From an uncultured Prevotella sp. (lineage in GTDB: Bacteria; Bacteroidota; Bacteroidia; Bacteroidales; Bacteroidaceae), in assembly GCA_900317685.1 (NCBI GenBank), contig ONHQ01000033.1, positions 1 through 63,458 on the forward strand: a stretch of DNA of 63,458 nucleotides, in the 5' to 3' direction. The notes under the pieces are model-generated. The model saw only the letters and a program-made list of their open reading frames with translations, was not told the DNA's origin and did no database searches. The position numbers were made by a program, and so were the translations under genes. Positions 1-7,951 of this stretch are shown piece by piece; within the stretch, counting starts at the first letter, position 1; each line of letters begins with the position of its first letter.

Positions 1-68
1 CTTCTCAAAGAACTCTTTTCTCGTTGCTCTCAGTGTTAGGTGTTTGCCGTAGTTCTGAAAAGCGAGTG

Positions 69-100
69 CAAAGGTACAGGTTTTCCCGATACCCTCCAAA
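69..100 (-). promoter_or_regulatory. Strong leftward Bacteroidetes-type promoter at window edge
   Basis: On the minus strand, TTTG (complement of 97-100) is followed after 20 bases by TACCTTTG (complement of 69-76), which matches the Bacteroidetes -33/-7 consensus in sequence and spacing. Transcription would start near 62 and run left out of the window. The first 60 bases of that transcript contain no start codon in a convincing context but include GAGTTCTTTGAGAAG, which resembles the boxA-like stretch of Bacteroidetes rRNA leaders. An rRNA operon or another stable RNA to the left is therefore possible, but this is inference. Confidence 0.6.
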
Positions 101-297
101 CATTTCCAGCATTTTTTTTGTAATTTCCTTCCACTTTTTCTAAAAGATTGACAAAAAGAGGGGGCTACACATTATTATATTATAGAGAGACAGTACGTAG
201 TTCTCACCGAGGAGAAGGAAACAAGAAGGCACGCGAGACCGGCGAAAGGGCAAGACAGCGATAAAGGCGTCGCTGCATAGCAGCAACATACAGAACA

Positions 298-504
298 CAG
301 CACTACGAAAGACCGAGAACCCAGCACTACGAAAGACCGAGAACCAGCATTACGAGGCGGAAAGCCAGCACAACAAGAGGCGGAAGGCCAGCACTACGAA
401 AGACCGAGAGCCAGCGCTACGAGACGGAAGAACTAAACTTCGAGAGGCGGAAGCGCAGCACTACGATAGGCGGAAAGCCCTTAACTACGAGAGGCGGGAG
501 CCCA
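298..504. repeat. Degenerate 22-24 bp tandem array (about 9 copies)
   Basis: Units begin at about 298, 322, 345, 366, 389, 412, 434, 456 and 480. Their consensus begins CAGCACTACGA and continues with a purine-rich half (AAGACCGAGA or GAGGCGGAAG). Copies 1, 2 and 5 are nearly identical and the others diverge. There are no unique spacers, so this is not a CRISPR array. It lies in the 966-base gene-free left end of the window, which also holds the arrays at 597-660 and 814-917. I see no convincing gene in that stretch. Confidence 0.85.
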
Positions 505-596
505 AAGCGGCAAGAGCGAGTGACTCAAATCCCTTTTTAGGCGGAAGGCGGCGGCGAATGTAGGCGGCGGCAAAACCGACTGAGTACTACGGTGAA

Positions 597-660
597 GTAC
601 TGGAGTAATCTCGGCTTTGTACTGGAGTAATCACGGCTTTGTACTGGAGTAATCTGCCCG
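597..660. repeat. 22-bp tandem repeat, 3 copies
   Basis: Units start at 597, 619 and 641. Each begins GTACTGGAGTAATC, and the first two end CGGCTTT. The period is exactly 22 bp. The unit sequence is unrelated to the neighbouring array at 298-504, although the period is nearly the same. Confidence 0.9.
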
Positions 661-813
661 TAGTACTGCACAGAAAAGCCATGCTTGGCGATAAAAAAGG
701 CTATGATTTGAACGTCAGAACGAAAGAGACGGAATCATCTACCGCTTTTGAGGGCGCCAGACGCTGCTTCTGACAGGTAGCAGAAATGTATTTAGAGACG
801 AAACGTAGAAAGC

Positions 814-917
814 TATGCAAAACGCTCTACCTAGAAGGATATGCAACATACTCTACGTTGGGAGCTATTCAACACGCTCTACATAGAAGTCTGTTCACCA
901 CACTCTATTATATAGAG
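814..917. repeat. 26-bp tandem repeat, 4 copies
   Basis: Four units of exactly 26 bp start at 814, 840, 866 and 892. They share a TATGCAACA-like start and a central CTCTAC. A 63-codon open frame (786-977) runs through the array, but it is explained by the repeats and is not called as a gene. Confidence 0.85.
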
Positions 918-966
918 TTGAAGCGAACAGACTTTTGTAGAAATAATTTGGAGGGAGGTGAGATGA

Positions 967-1563
967 TCACTCGTTGAAGTTGAGTTCAGGAGCCTTTTCC
1001 GCGCCAGCAGCAGCCTCGAACTTCTCCATGCGGTTGAAGCCGAACATACCGGCAAAGATCACATTGGGGAAGGTGCGCACGTCCTGATTATAGTCCTGCA
1101 CAGCGTCGTTGTATTTCTGCCGGGCCTCGTTGATGCGGTTCTCCGTACCCTCTAATTGTATTTGCAGACTATGGAAATTCTGATTAGCTTTCAGTTCAGG
1201 ATAGCGCTCAGCGACCACCATGAGTTTGCCGAGAGCCTGAGACAGTTCACCCTGTGCAGCCTCATACTGCTTGAGTTTCTCAGGAGTGAGGTTGTTGACA
1301 TCGAGTTTCATCTGTCCCACGGAAGCTCTTGCCTTGGTGACCTCTTCAAAGGTCTCGCGCTCGTGCTTGGCATAAGCCTGCACCGTCTTGGCGAGATTAG
1401 GAATGAGGTCGGCACGCCGCTGATAAGTGGCCTGCACGTCTGCCAAAGCTGTCGTAGCCGTTTCCTGCCTCTCGACCATACCATTATAGGCACCACATGC
1501 ACCTACGCCACACAATACTATCACCGCAACGATGATGAGCATGATCAAAGTACTTTTCTTCAT
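967..1563 (-). CDS. lemA: LemA family protein
   Basis: A 198-residue membrane-anchored protein. Residues 5-25 form a single N-terminal membrane segment, followed by a helical LemA domain that starts with the typical YN-x-MV-x-x-QE segment and includes RRADLIPNLAKTV, a hallmark of the family. LemA proteins have a long helical bundle outside the membrane, and their biochemical role is poorly defined. The gene follows the TPM-domain gene by 35 bases on the same strand. LemA/TPM pairs recur widely in bacteria, so the two probably form one transcript and act together at the envelope. Length and sequence are normal for the family. Confidence 0.93.
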   Translation of the reverse strand: MKKSTLIMLIIVAVIVLCGVGACGAYNGMVERQETATTALADVQATYQRRADLIPNLAKTVQAYAKHERETFEEVTKARASVGQMKLDVNNLTPEKLKQYEAAQGELSQALGKLMVVAERYPELKANQNFHSLQIQLEGTENRINEARQKYNDAVQDYNQDVRTFPNVIFAGMFGFNRMEKFEAAAGAEKAPELNFNE

Positions 1564-1598
1564 ATTGATACGATTAAATTATAATTATCATCATGACA

Positions 1599-2426
1599 TT
1601 ACCATCCGCCACCGGCTCCACCGCCGCCAAAGCTGCCGCCACCGAAGCTGCCGCCGCTGAAACCTCCACCGGAGCCGCCGCTGAAGCCACCGCCGCCTCC
1701 GAAGATGAAGGGCGGGAACCAGTCGTCGTCATCACGGCGGCGCCGGTGTTTCTTCTTCGGATGATACCAGCCCAGTTTGGCCAGCAACAGCATAACAAGC
1801 TGACAGATCGGATAACCAAAGCAGGCCAGCAAGACGATAAGAATCGTCAGCCACGAGTCGTCATCCTCGTCGGCGCCGATCTCATCCCCGTCAACGACGG
1901 CCTTACCCGTCTTGAACTTACTGTAGAGCGCCTGCGCCGTAGAGCAGACAGCAGCATCGATGTCATTGACCTTCATATTTCTGACGATGCACTGCTGAGC
2001 AATGTCGTCGCACTCCACATCGGTCAGATCACCTTCAAGTCCCTTGCCCGGCGCAATGAAATAGCGACGGTCGCCGACAGCTAAGACGATGACCAGCCCT
2101 CTGCGGTCCTTCTTCGTCCCCACTCCATAATGGTTTCCGATGTCTTCCGCCATACGGAAGCAGTCTGCGCCCTTGACATGTCCCACGACCACGAACACCG
2201 TCTGAATGCCGCATTCTGTCTGTAAACGGCGGAAATAAACGTCAGCGGAGTCGCGCATAGAGGACGACATAAGCCCCTCCGGATCACAGACATAGCGATT
2301 GCGATCCTGCAAGTGCACCATCGGCACGTCATCAGCGGTCCACACCTTTGCCGAGACAGGCAGGGCGAAGAGGGCAAGCAGGATGACAAATATGCGCACA
2401 AAAAATCCTTGACGAAGCTGTTTCAT
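1599..2426 (-). CDS. TPM-domain membrane protein (YgcG/TLP18.3 family)
   Basis: A 275-residue protein with a signal peptide (about 1-27, ending VSA). A TPM domain follows at about 35-165 (GIQTVFVVVG, DRRGLVIVLAV, RYFIAPGKGLEGDLTD). Next come an acidic linker, a membrane segment at about 193-218, a basic KKKHRRRRDDDD stretch and a tail made almost only of glycine and serine with Phe. That architecture is typical of YgcG-like proteins. TPM domains are found in photosystem-repair and envelope proteins and some have phosphatase activity, but the role here is unknown. A TATATTTG -7 element (complement of 2459-2466) lies about 33 bases upstream. lemA is downstream in the same direction. Confidence 0.9.
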   Translation of the reverse strand: MKQLRQGFFVRIFVILLALFALPVSAKVWTADDVPMVHLQDRNRYVCDPEGLMSSSMRDSADVYFRRLQTECGIQTVFVVVGHVKGADCFRMAEDIGNHYGVGTKKDRRGLVIVLAVGDRRYFIAPGKGLEGDLTDVECDDIAQQCIVRNMKVNDIDAAVCSTAQALYSKFKTGKAVVDGDEIGADEDDDSWLTILIVLLACFGYPICQLVMLLLAKLGWYHPKKKHRRRRDDDDWFPPFIFGGGGGFSGGSGGGFSGGSFGGGSFGGGGAGGGW

Positions 2427-2619
2427 GTCATTTTGAGCCTTTTAGCGTATGGTTACTGCAAATATAATGAATTTCCCTGAAGAGCGAAGGCTATTGCAAC
2501 AAATAATAACAACTTTTCATAAGTAATCATATTTTTAGAAAGAAGAAAGCCTGAAATCATGAAAATATGATTATCTTTGCGCTGAAATCATCTACAAAAC
2601 ATATCTAAAAACAACATCT

Positions 2620-3507
2620 ATGATCAAAATCATGAAGTCCATGACAGAAGTTTCATGGCGTCAAGCCCTAAAGTCCTTAGCCCTCACCGCAGCACTGTCA
2701 GCCGCTATGCTTACCGCTCAGGCCCAGCAAAGAGCCGTCACGCCGCCCACCCTCACTCCACTCACCAACCTCAAAGGCATCCATCCTTGGTGGGGTGCAC
2801 GCGTAGCCTTCTTTGGTGATTCACTGACCGACCCACGCAACAGCGGCTCGAAAAAGAAATACTGGAACTATCTGCAGGAGATGCTCGGCATTACACCATA
2901 TATATATGGAGTCAGCGGACGAGAATGGAATGACATTCCGCGCCAGGCCAAAGCACTGTTGACTGACCACGGACGCGACTTCGATGCCATCGTCATCCTC
3001 ATGGGCACTAACGACTATAACCATGGTGTGAAAATCGGACAATGGTACGACGAGAAGGACACCACCGTCTATGCCGCCGTTGGAAAGCCCAAGACGCTCG
3101 TCAAGCGCCGCTACCGCACGCTGAGCTATGACGCTCAGACCTACCGCGGGCGCATCAATATTGCGATGAAGATGCTGAAGGACAGCTTCACCACCAAGCA
3201 GATCGTGTTGCTCACTCCTATTCACCGGGCCCTCTTCGACCCCAACGACAAGAATGTGCAACCCGATGAGCGCATACAAAACAGCTGTGGCGAATATCTC
3301 GATGCCTATGTGTCGAGCGTCAAGGAAGCCGGCAACGTGTGGAGCGTACCCGTCATCGACCTCAATGCCGTCAGTGGTCTTTATCCACTCATCAATGGCA
3401 CCACCTATTACCACAACCCGCACGATCTGCTCCATCCCAATGATGCCGGACACGTGAGACTGGCCAAGACACTGGCATGGCAACTGTTGTCGCTGCCTCT
3501 GTTCTGA
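2620..3507 (+). CDS. Secreted SGNH/GDSL-family hydrolase
   Basis: A 295-residue protein with a signal peptide ending near AQA (residue 35). Three SGNH blocks are visible: GDSL with the nucleophile at Ser68, GTND at 129-132 (block III Asn131), and DLLH at 269-272 supplying Asp and His (block V). It is therefore a complete esterase or carbohydrate deacetylase of the lipase-like GDSL family, probably exported. The substrate cannot be read from the sequence. In-frame ATG codons at 2632 and 2641 are alternative starts. TATCTTTG at 2572-2579 is a good -7 element about 40 bases upstream. The gene is flanked by genes on the other strand and appears monocistronic. Confidence 0.9.
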   Translation: MIKIMKSMTEVSWRQALKSLALTAALSAAMLTAQAQQRAVTPPTLTPLTNLKGIHPWWGARVAFFGDSLTDPRNSGSKKKYWNYLQEMLGITPYIYGVSGREWNDIPRQAKALLTDHGRDFDAIVILMGTNDYNHGVKIGQWYDEKDTTVYAAVGKPKTLVKRRYRTLSYDAQTYRGRINIAMKMLKDSFTTKQIVLLTPIHRALFDPNDKNVQPDERIQNSCGEYLDAYVSSVKEAGNVWSVPVIDLNAVSGLYPLINGTTYYHNPHDLLHPNDAGHVRLAKTLAWQLLSLPLF

Positions 3508-3537
3508 GAGCCGACAACATCAAACAGGAAAAAACGA

Positions 3538-4242
3538 CTACTTAATGACCGACGCTTTGATGATTCTCACGTCCTCCAGCGGCCGGTCGTTCTCGTCGGT
3601 AGCCACATGATCGATGGCATCCACCACATCCAGTCCCTGAATCACCTGGCCGAAGACGGTGTACATGCCATCGAGATGGGGCGTACCGCCGACAGTCTTG
3701 TAATACTCCCGGATCTCCGGTGTGAACTTCACGGCACCCTGTGTCAGCGAGTCGGTCTTATGCTGAATGCGGTCAAGCGAGGCATCGGAATAGGTCCGTC
3801 CCCACACAATATAGAAATGTGCTCCGCCAGACGCCCGCTGCGGATTGACGCTGTCGGGCTCTCTTGCGGCAGCGAGCGCTCCACGCTTGTGGAAATACTG
3901 AGGAAAACGGAACTCAGCGGGCACAGTATAGTTCAAATCGTAATCGCCCAACTGGGTGCCGGGCTTGGCGTGGCGTGAGGTAGAGTCGCCTGCCTGAATC
4001 ATGAAGTCGGCAATGACCCTGTGGAAGAGAATGCCATTGTAATAGCCCGACCGCACCAGCTTGAGGAAATTGTCGCGGTGACGCGGCGTCTCGTTGTAGA
4101 GTTCCACAACGATGTTGCCTTTTGTCGTCTGCAACATCACCTGATGGCGCACGGTGTCAGCCTTCGTCTCTCCCTGTGCCCATGTCGCCGATACAGCGAA
4201 GAGCATGAGCGTCAATAACAATGCTATTTTTTTCATAGTCAC
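3538..4242 (-). CDS. Exported cyclophilin-type peptidyl-prolyl isomerase
   Basis: A 234-residue protein with a signal peptide (1-22, ending TWA). The cyclophilin domain covers about 35-230: TTKGNIVVELYNETPRHRDNF, then GILFHRVIADFMIQAGD with the substrate-binding Phe-His-Arg, then the GGAHFYIV and YTVFGQVIQGLDVVDAI segments. The enzyme speeds cis-trans isomerisation of Xaa-Pro bonds during folding of envelope proteins. It converges with the SGNH hydrolase gene, with 30 bases between the stops. A 40-residue insertion between FRFP and GGAHFYI is longer than in E. coli PpiB but common in Bacteroidetes cyclophilins. Confidence 0.93.
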   Translation of the reverse strand: MTMKKIALLLTLMLFAVSATWAQGETKADTVRHQVMLQTTKGNIVVELYNETPRHRDNFLKLVRSGYYNGILFHRVIADFMIQAGDSTSRHAKPGTQLGDYDLNYTVPAEFRFPQYFHKRGALAAAREPDSVNPQRASGGAHFYIVWGRTYSDASLDRIQHKTDSLTQGAVKFTPEIREYYKTVGGTPHLDGMYTVFGQVIQGLDVVDAIDHVATDENDRPLEDVRIIKASVIK

Positions 4243-4359
4243 TTATTAGAAATCTGATTACACAGGGGTAAAATTACACAATCCCCGTTTAAATTTGGTC
4301 GTTTTTTCCCCAAAAATACTAAATTTTAAGATTTAAAAGGCTTAAGCGACTGAAAAGAC

Positions 4360-4390
4360 TTTGCTGTTTAAGATAAATAGGCTAAATTTG
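4360..4390 (+). promoter_or_regulatory. Promoter of the export operon
   Basis: TTTG at 4360-4363, a 19-base spacer and TAAATTTG at 4383-4390 give a near-ideal Bacteroidetes housekeeping promoter. Transcription would start near 4397, leaving an approximately 80-base leader before the ATG at 4477. I see no strong terminator before 10447, so it could serve the whole operon. Confidence 0.7.
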
Positions 4391-4476
4391 CATGTGATTA
4401 TATCATCCATAAGACGTGGATAAGATTTCATCATCCACCTCTTTATAACTCATTATCTAAAAGGACAACAAAGAAC

Positions 4477-5346
4477 ATGAAAAAGATCATCATTCCGCTC
4501 GTCATAGTCGTATTATTGCTATTGGGAGGCATTGCCTGGCTCTATACCAGTCTGAACAAGCAGAAGGAGGAGAACAAGGAGATGGTGCAGCTTGCCGACC
4601 TGGACAAGAAGGAGATGGAAAATGAATACCAGCAATTCGCGAATCAATACGGTGAGATGAAGACCCAAATCAACAACGACTCCATCATCGCCCAATTGAC
4701 CCACGAGCAAGAGCGTACCCAAAAACTGTTGCAGGAACTGCGCAACACCAAGAGTACGGATGCCCGCGAGATTGCACGACTCAAGCGCGAGCTGGCTACG
4801 GTGAGAGCCGTGCTGCGCAGCTATGTCATCCAGATCGACTCGCTCAACCGCGCCAATGAGCATCTCACGGCGGAAAATACACGAATAAGAGGACAATATG
4901 ATCAGGCTACCCAACAGATTGCCGGACTCAACAGCGAGAAAGCCGGACTGGCCGAGAAAGTAGCCATCGCCGCACAGCTGGACGCTACGGGCATCAACCT
5001 CACGGCCATGAGCAAGCGTGGCAAAGCAACAAAAAAGATCAAGAAAGCCAAGGCCTTGCAGGTCTCTTTCGCAATCGCAAAGAACGTCACGGCAGCCAGC
5101 GGCATGAAGACCGTCTATGTCTGCATCAACACGCCGACAGGAACACTGCTCTCGGGCGGTGGCTCATTTAACTACGAAAACCGCACACTCCCCTGCACCA
5201 TGAAGCGCACGGTGGAATATAATGGCAACGAGACACCTGTCACCCTCTTCTACAACATCGGACAGGCACTGGAAGGCGGCACCTACCGCGTGAGCATCTT
5301 CGCCGACGGCAACATGATCGGCTCGCGCAGCTTCACGCTGGAATAA
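4477..5346 (+). CDS. Membrane-anchored coiled-coil protein, function unknown
   Basis: A 289-residue protein. Residues 4-24 form a single N-terminal membrane segment. A long charged coiled coil follows (about 28-165, rich in Glu, Gln, Lys and Leu with heptad spacing), then a basic KRGKATKKIKKAK stretch and a C-terminal beta-rich domain (about 190-289). Its layout resembles Bacteroidetes proteins annotated only as hypothetical. It is the first gene after the promoter at 4360-4390 and ends 48 bases before the TolC-like gene, so it may be an accessory of the exporter, but no named function can be given. Confidence 0.8.
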   Translation: MKKIIIPLVIVVLLLLGGIAWLYTSLNKQKEENKEMVQLADLDKKEMENEYQQFANQYGEMKTQINNDSIIAQLTHEQERTQKLLQELRNTKSTDAREIARLKRELATVRAVLRSYVIQIDSLNRANEHLTAENTRIRGQYDQATQQIAGLNSEKAGLAEKVAIAAQLDATGINLTAMSKRGKATKKIKKAKALQVSFAIAKNVTAASGMKTVYVCINTPTGTLLSGGGSFNYENRTLPCTMKRTVEYNGNETPVTLFYNIGQALEGGTYRVSIFADGNMIGSRSFTLE

Positions 5347-5394
5347 GGACTCCACGGTCCGAACAAAAACACGGATAAACGTCAGTAAACAGAT

Positions 5395-6909
5395 ATGAGA
5401 AAGTTCACTTTCGCCATTTTACTTTCAGGATGCGTATTGGCTGCCCACGGACAGACTGTGCTGACACTGGACAGTTGCCGGGCTTTGGCCCTTCGCAACA
5501 ACAAACAGATCAACGTTTCACGTCTGGGCAAAGAGGTAGCAATGAACACCCGCAAGGCAGCACGCACGAAATACCTGCCCAAGGTGGATGTTCTGGCCGG
5601 CTATGAATTCACCAGCCGCGACATCAACCTGCTGAGCAACAAGCAAAAGAACATGCTCAACAACATGGGCACCAACCTCGGCACACAGGTCGGGGGAGAC
5701 TTACAAAAAGGCATCTCAGAGAAGATGACCGAGCTGGTGAAGCAAGGCGCCATCAGTATGGAACAGGCTCAGCAGATTGGTGCGATGATGCAACAGGCCG
5801 GTGCTCCCATCGGTCAGTACGCAGCCGGCATCGGCAACACGTTGGGCCAGCAAATTGTCGACGCCTTCCGCACCGACACGAAAAACGTTTTCGGCGGTGC
5901 CGTCATCCTGCGCCAGCCTATCTTTATGGGTGGTGCCATCAAAGCCGCCAACGCCATTGCCGACATCACGGAGGAAATGGCCGACAACGATGAAAGCCTG
6001 AAGACACAGAGCACGATCTATGACATCGACAAGGCTTACTGGACAGTAGTATCCCTCAAACATAAACAGAAACTTGCCTACAGCTATCGCGACTTGGTGA
6101 AGAAGCTCGACGACGATGTCAAGAAGATGATCCGCCAGGGAGTAGCCACGAAGGCCGACGGCCTGAAAGTGGACGTGAAAGTCAACGAGGCCGACATGGA
6201 CATCACCCGTGTCGACGATGGCGTGACGCTGGCTAAGATGCTGCTCTGTCAGCTTTGCGGTATCCCGATGACCGACAAGATCACACTGGCCGACGAGGAA
6301 GGCAACGGACTGGAGAAGAGCAACGTGAAGTTCACCGACTATCAGCCCGACTCCGCCTTCTCAAGTCGTCCTGAGGTGCGCTTGCTTCAAAACGCAGTGG
6401 ACCTGAGCGAGCAAGGCACCAAGGTCATCCAGGCCGAATATTTGCCTCACGTAGCACTGACGGGCGGCTATATGATCACCAATCCCAATGTCTACAATGG
6501 ATTTCAGAAGCGTTTCTCCGGCGTGTGGAACGTAGGCGTGACCGTGCAGATGCCGGTGTGGAACTGGTTTGAGGGCCGGTACAAAATCAGAGCGTCTCGT
6601 GCAGCCACAAGCATGGCACGCATGGAACTGAGCGACGTGCAGGAGAAGATCAACTTGCAGGTGACTCAAAGCCGCTTCAAGGTGAAAGAGGCCCGCAAAC
6701 GTCTGACCATGGCCAACAACAATGTCAAGAGTGCAGAGGAAAACCTGCGCTGCGCACAAATAGGATTCCGCGAGGGGGTCATCCCCTCCACTGATGTCAT
6801 GGCCGCACAGACAGCATGGCAGAAAGCCCATAGCGACAAGATCGACGCGGAAGTGGACCTGCGCGTCAGTGAGGTGAACCTGGAGAAAGCATTGGGTATC
6901 CTCGAATAA
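5395..6909 (+). CDS. TolC-family outer membrane efflux channel
   Basis: A 504-residue protein with a signal peptide (1-20, ending AHG) and two OEP repeats. The N-terminal half begins LTLDSCRALALRNN and the C-terminal half ends with the usual FREGVIPSTDVMAAQTAW segment and VNLEKALG. TolC proteins trimerise into a beta-barrel plus an alpha-helical tunnel that carries substrates from the adaptor to the outside. Residues about 90-165 form a Gln/Gly/Met-rich insertion (EKMTELVKQGAISMEQAQQI) not found in classical TolC. The HlyD-like adaptor gene starts 37 bases downstream, and both permease genes follow. Confidence 0.92.
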   Translation: MRKFTFAILLSGCVLAAHGQTVLTLDSCRALALRNNKQINVSRLGKEVAMNTRKAARTKYLPKVDVLAGYEFTSRDINLLSNKQKNMLNNMGTNLGTQVGGDLQKGISEKMTELVKQGAISMEQAQQIGAMMQQAGAPIGQYAAGIGNTLGQQIVDAFRTDTKNVFGGAVILRQPIFMGGAIKAANAIADITEEMADNDESLKTQSTIYDIDKAYWTVVSLKHKQKLAYSYRDLVKKLDDDVKKMIRQGVATKADGLKVDVKVNEADMDITRVDDGVTLAKMLLCQLCGIPMTDKITLADEEGNGLEKSNVKFTDYQPDSAFSSRPEVRLLQNAVDLSEQGTKVIQAEYLPHVALTGGYMITNPNVYNGFQKRFSGVWNVGVTVQMPVWNWFEGRYKIRASRAATSMARMELSDVQEKINLQVTQSRFKVKEARKRLTMANNNVKSAEENLRCAQIGFREGVIPSTDVMAAQTAWQKAHSDKIDAEVDLRVSEVNLEKALGILE

Positions 6910-6946
6910 ACCATCAACGAACCAAAGAAGAAAAAACATAAAAGAG

Positions 6947-7942
6947 ATGTCAGCAAAAACACAACATAACAATATCCTGCTTGCCGTACTTGGATTCACA
7001 GCAGCAGTGGCTATCGTAGGTGTCATTGGTTTCTTCGCTTTCGGCAAGACCGACGAGATTATTCAAGGCGAGGTGGAAGTCGGCGACTATCGCGTCAGCT
7101 GTAAGTTGCCGGCGCGCATCGAGGAGATACGTGTCAAAGAAGGCGACTACGTACATGTCGGCGACACGCTTGCCATCCTGCAAATCCCTGAGGCCAACGC
7201 ACAGCAGAGAGTAGCGGAGGCCACCGAGGGTGCCACTCAGGCTATCAGCAATCTGACCGACGAGGGTACCCGCAAGGAACAGATACAAAGTGCCTACGAC
7301 CTGATGCAGCAGGCTATGGCCGCAGAGGACATTGCCCGGAAGACCTACACACGTATGCAGAACCTCTACAACGAGGGCGTGATGAGCGCACAGAAGCGCG
7401 ACGAGGCACTGGCAGCCTTCAAAGCCGCCGAAGCACAGGTGAAAGTGGCGCAAAGCCAGTATGAGTTGGCCAAGAGCGGTGCCCGCAAACAGGAGAAGAT
7501 CGCAGCCGCCAAGAATACCCAGGCCGCCAAGAGTGCCGTCGACGTCGTCAAGTCAATCCTGAGAGAGACTGTGCAGATCTCACCCGTGGAGGGCGAAGTC
7601 AGCGATGTCTATCCCAAGGTGGGCGAGTTGGTAGGCATGGGCTCACCAATCATGAATATCAACATCATGTCGGACATGTGGGGAACCTTCAACGTACGTG
7701 AGGACCAGTTGAAGGGTTTGAAGGTTGGCGACGAGTTCACCGCCTTCTCTCCGGCTTTCAACAAAAACGTGAGGATGAAAGTCTACGACATCAAGGACGA
7801 GGGTTCCTACGCTGTATGGAAAGCCACAAAGAGCAACGGCCAGTACGACCTGAAGACCTTCGAAGTGAAGGCTCACTTCGTCAACAAGTTCGATGGACTG
7901 CGCCCCGGCATGTCACTGATTATCAAGGACACAAAGAAATAA
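6947..7942 (+). CDS. HlyD/EmrA-type membrane fusion protein
   Basis: A 331-residue adaptor. A membrane anchor lies at about 9-30, followed by a first lipoyl half-domain (RVSCKLPARIEEIRVKEGDYVHVGDTLA), an alpha-hairpin at about 80-195 made of coiled coil, a second lipoyl half (ISPVEGEVSDVYPKVGELV) and beta-barrel elements to the C terminus. Such proteins bridge inner-membrane transporters and TolC across the periplasm. The context, TolC before and two ABC-2 permeases after, is that of YhiI/YbhG-type ABC exporters. The stop lies 9 bases before the start of the next gene. Confidence 0.92.
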   Translation: MSAKTQHNNILLAVLGFTAAVAIVGVIGFFAFGKTDEIIQGEVEVGDYRVSCKLPARIEEIRVKEGDYVHVGDTLAILQIPEANAQQRVAEATEGATQAISNLTDEGTRKEQIQSAYDLMQQAMAAEDIARKTYTRMQNLYNEGVMSAQKRDEALAAFKAAEAQVKVAQSQYELAKSGARKQEKIAAAKNTQAAKSAVDVVKSILRETVQISPVEGEVSDVYPKVGELVGMGSPIMNINIMSDMWGTFNVREDQLKGLKVGDEFTAFSPAFNKNVRMKVYDIKDEGSYAVWKATKSNGQYDLKTFEVKAHFVNKFDGLRPGMSLIIKDTKK

Positions 7943-7951
7943 TACAGAAGA

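Noticed and set aside
298-660. Possible CRISPR array
   Set aside because: Units follow each other without unique spacers, and no cas gene is nearby.
786-977. 63-codon plus-strand frame
   Set aside because: It is made largely by the 26-bp repeat and has no domain or start signal.
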